Positions 39,465 to 40,519 of a stretch of DNA of 40,519 bases are shown here, one piece after another (position 1 is the stretch's first letter; every line of letters starts with the position of its first letter). The position numbers were made by a program, and so were the translations under genes. The notes below the pieces were generated by a model. That model saw only the letters and a program-made list of their open reading frames with translations. It was not told where the DNA came from and did not search any database. Source of the stretch: a bacterium (lineage in GTDB: Bacteria; Acidobacteriota; Polarisedimenticolia; Polarisedimenticolales; Polarisedimenticolaceae); assembly GCA_024226515.1 (NCBI GenBank), contig JAAELQ010000318.1, positions 1-40,519 on the forward strand. Direction: 5' to 3'.

Positions 39465-40519
39465 ATGCTCGGTCGCACGACCGGTGCGCAACTGTTCGGT
39501 GTCGAGGCTCGCCTGATCGACGTCGAGGTGGATCTGGCCGGAGGTCTGCCGACGATCGCCGCGGTCGGCCTGCCCGACTCGGCGGTGCGTGAGGGCATCG
39601 ACCGCATCCGCTCCGCGTTGAAGAACGCGGGCTTCCGCCTGCCTCCGAATCGCGTCGTCATCAACCTCGCGCCGGCGGACGTGCGCAAGCAGGGCGCGTC
39701 GCTCGACCTGCCGATCGCGGTGGCGTTGCTCAACGCGGACGAACAGCTGCCGCCGGTGAAGGGCGCCGTCGCCATGGTCGGGGAACTGGCGCTCGACGGC
39801 TCGGTCCGCGCGGTGCGCGGCGTTGTGTCGATCGCGCTCGCCGCGCGTGAGGCCGGACGACGATTGCTGCTCGTGCCGCCGGCCAACTTCGAGGAGGCGT
39901 CGCTGGTCGACGGGATCGAGGTGGCTCCCGTGGGGACGCTGGCGGACGTCGCCGCGTTCGGCGCCCCCGGTGAGCGCCCGGCGCCGCGCCGCGGCACGGA
40001 CCTGTCACGACGCCTGAACGAGGTCGCGCAGGGGACGCATGGCCCCGACCTGCGCGAGGTGCGCGGCCAGCCGAGCGCGCGCCGCGCGCTGGAGATCGCG
40101 GCGGCCGGCGGCCACCATCTGTTGCTGTGCGGGGCGCCGGGCTCGGGCAAGACGATGCTGGCGCGTCGCATGCCGGGCATCCTGCCGCCGATGAGCGTCG
40201 ACGAGTCGCTGGACGCGACGCGGGTCTGGAGCGCGGCCGGGCTGTCCAGCGGACCCGTGCTGGCTCGTCCGTTTCGCGCGCCGCATCACGGCGTGTCGCT
40301 CGCGGGCATGACCGGAGGCGGAAGACAGTTGCGCCCCGGCGAGGTCTCGCTGGCGACCCACGGCGTGCTGTACCTCGACGAGCTGATCGAGTTCCGACGG
40401 GACGTGCTCGAGGCGCTGCGCCAACCGATCGAGGACGGGGTGATCCTCGTCTCGCGCGTTCACGGTAGCGCGGCGTTCCCGGCTCGCTTCACGCTGGTCG
40501 CCTCGATGAACCCCTGCCC
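39465..40519 (+). CDS. comM: YifB/ComM-family Mg chelatase-like AAA+ protein, 3' end cut by window
   Basis: 351 codons are visible from ATG 39465, AAGGG 6 nt upstream. The N-domain (MLGRTTGAQLFGVEARLIDV, GLPDSAVREGIDRIRSALKN, INLAPADVRKQGASLDLPIA) is a Lon-protease-like fold typical of ComM/YifB. The AAA+ part begins with Walker A GAPGSGKTML near residue 225, then the FRAPHHGVS motif, Walker B LYLDEL and ASMNPC. ComM is a hexameric helicase for branch migration during natural transformation; in non-competent bacteria its role is unclear. It follows mltD by 37 nt. Confidence 0.94.
   Translation, partial: MLGRTTGAQLFGVEARLIDVEVDLAGGLPTIAAVGLPDSAVREGIDRIRSALKNAGFRLPPNRVVINLAPADVRKQGASLDLPIAVALLNADEQLPPVKGAVAMVGELALDGSVRAVRGVVSIALAAREAGRRLLLVPPANFEEASLVDGIEVAPVGTLADVAAFGAPGERPAPRRGTDLSRRLNEVAQGTHGPDLREVRGQPSARRALEIAAAGGHHLLLCGAPGSGKTMLARRMPGILPPMSVDESLDATRVWSAAGLSSGPVLARPFRAPHHGVSLAGMTGGGRQLRPGEVSLATHGVLYLDELIEFRRDVLEALRQPIEDGVILVSRVHGSAAFPARFTLVASMNPC

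Overview
The window is a gene-dense, high-GC bacterial chromosome segment (roughly 65% GC by eye). It comes from a diderm that makes LPS with Kdo and heptose. Evidence is a WaaA/LpxK/LpxL/GmhB/RfaE1/RfaE2 operon, two probable lipoproteins and a LysM lytic transglycosylase. Promoters look like ordinary sigma-70 sites (TTGACN with TATAxT). Several ribosomal proteins are zinc-ribbon (C+) forms: S14, L36 and S4. I cannot name the species. The gene mix suits a poorly sampled Gram-negative lineage (for example a deltaproteobacterial or FCB-superphylum candidate group), but that is inference only.

Region 1 (1-15850, + strand) is a nearly complete S10-spc-alpha supercluster: tuf (3' end), rpsJ, rplC, rplD, rplW, rplB, rpsS, rplV, rpsC, rplP, rpmC, rpsQ, rplN, rplX, rplE, rpsN, rpsH, rplF, rplR, rpsE, rpmD, rplO, secY, adk, map, infA, rpmJ, rpsM, rpsK, rpsD, rpoA, rplQ. 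Gene order is classical, with many ATGA/GTGA/TGATG couplings. A strong hairpin lies between tuf and rpsJ. A textbook intrinsic terminator follows rplQ.

Region 2 (15871-19173, +) is carB. Its conserved N-terminus appears to start at a rare ATT codon only 20 nt after that terminator, so the hairpin may act as an attenuator.

Region 3 (24961 down to 19186, -) is an envelope operon: waaA, lpxK, lpxL, gmhB, rfaE1, rfaE2 and a secreted His-rich protein. Four of the six junctions overlap or are nearly fused.

Region 4 (25146-30406) holds a membrane HD-GYP signalling protein (+), convergent and stop-codon-overlapping with a large secreted HEAT-repeat protein (-). That gene is divergent from a HEAT-repeat lipoprotein (+).

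Region 5 (30462-35310, +) has lexA, pabB, pabC, a 53-residue membrane protein missed by size filters, and a TMTC-like polytopic membrane protein with C-terminal TPRs.

Region 6 (35450-37415, -) is a Doc/AbrB-type toxin-antitoxin pair, tRNA-Phe(GAA) with encoded CCA, and recA.

Region 7 (37625-end, +) has a LysM lytic transglycosylase divergent from recA, then a truncated comM/yifB gene.

The most interesting signals are: a 9-mer (TTTCGCCTA) in the same register in the lexA and recA promoters, duplicated in recA, as a candidate SOS operator; the ATT start and terminator arrangement at carB; a Doc protein with Gln in place of the catalytic Fic His, with no canonical start at its conserved N-terminus; and nested palindromes between recA and the divergent transglycosylase gene. 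No gap without a gene exceeds 300 bases. I saw no insertion sequence, CRISPR array, rRNA gene or prophage.
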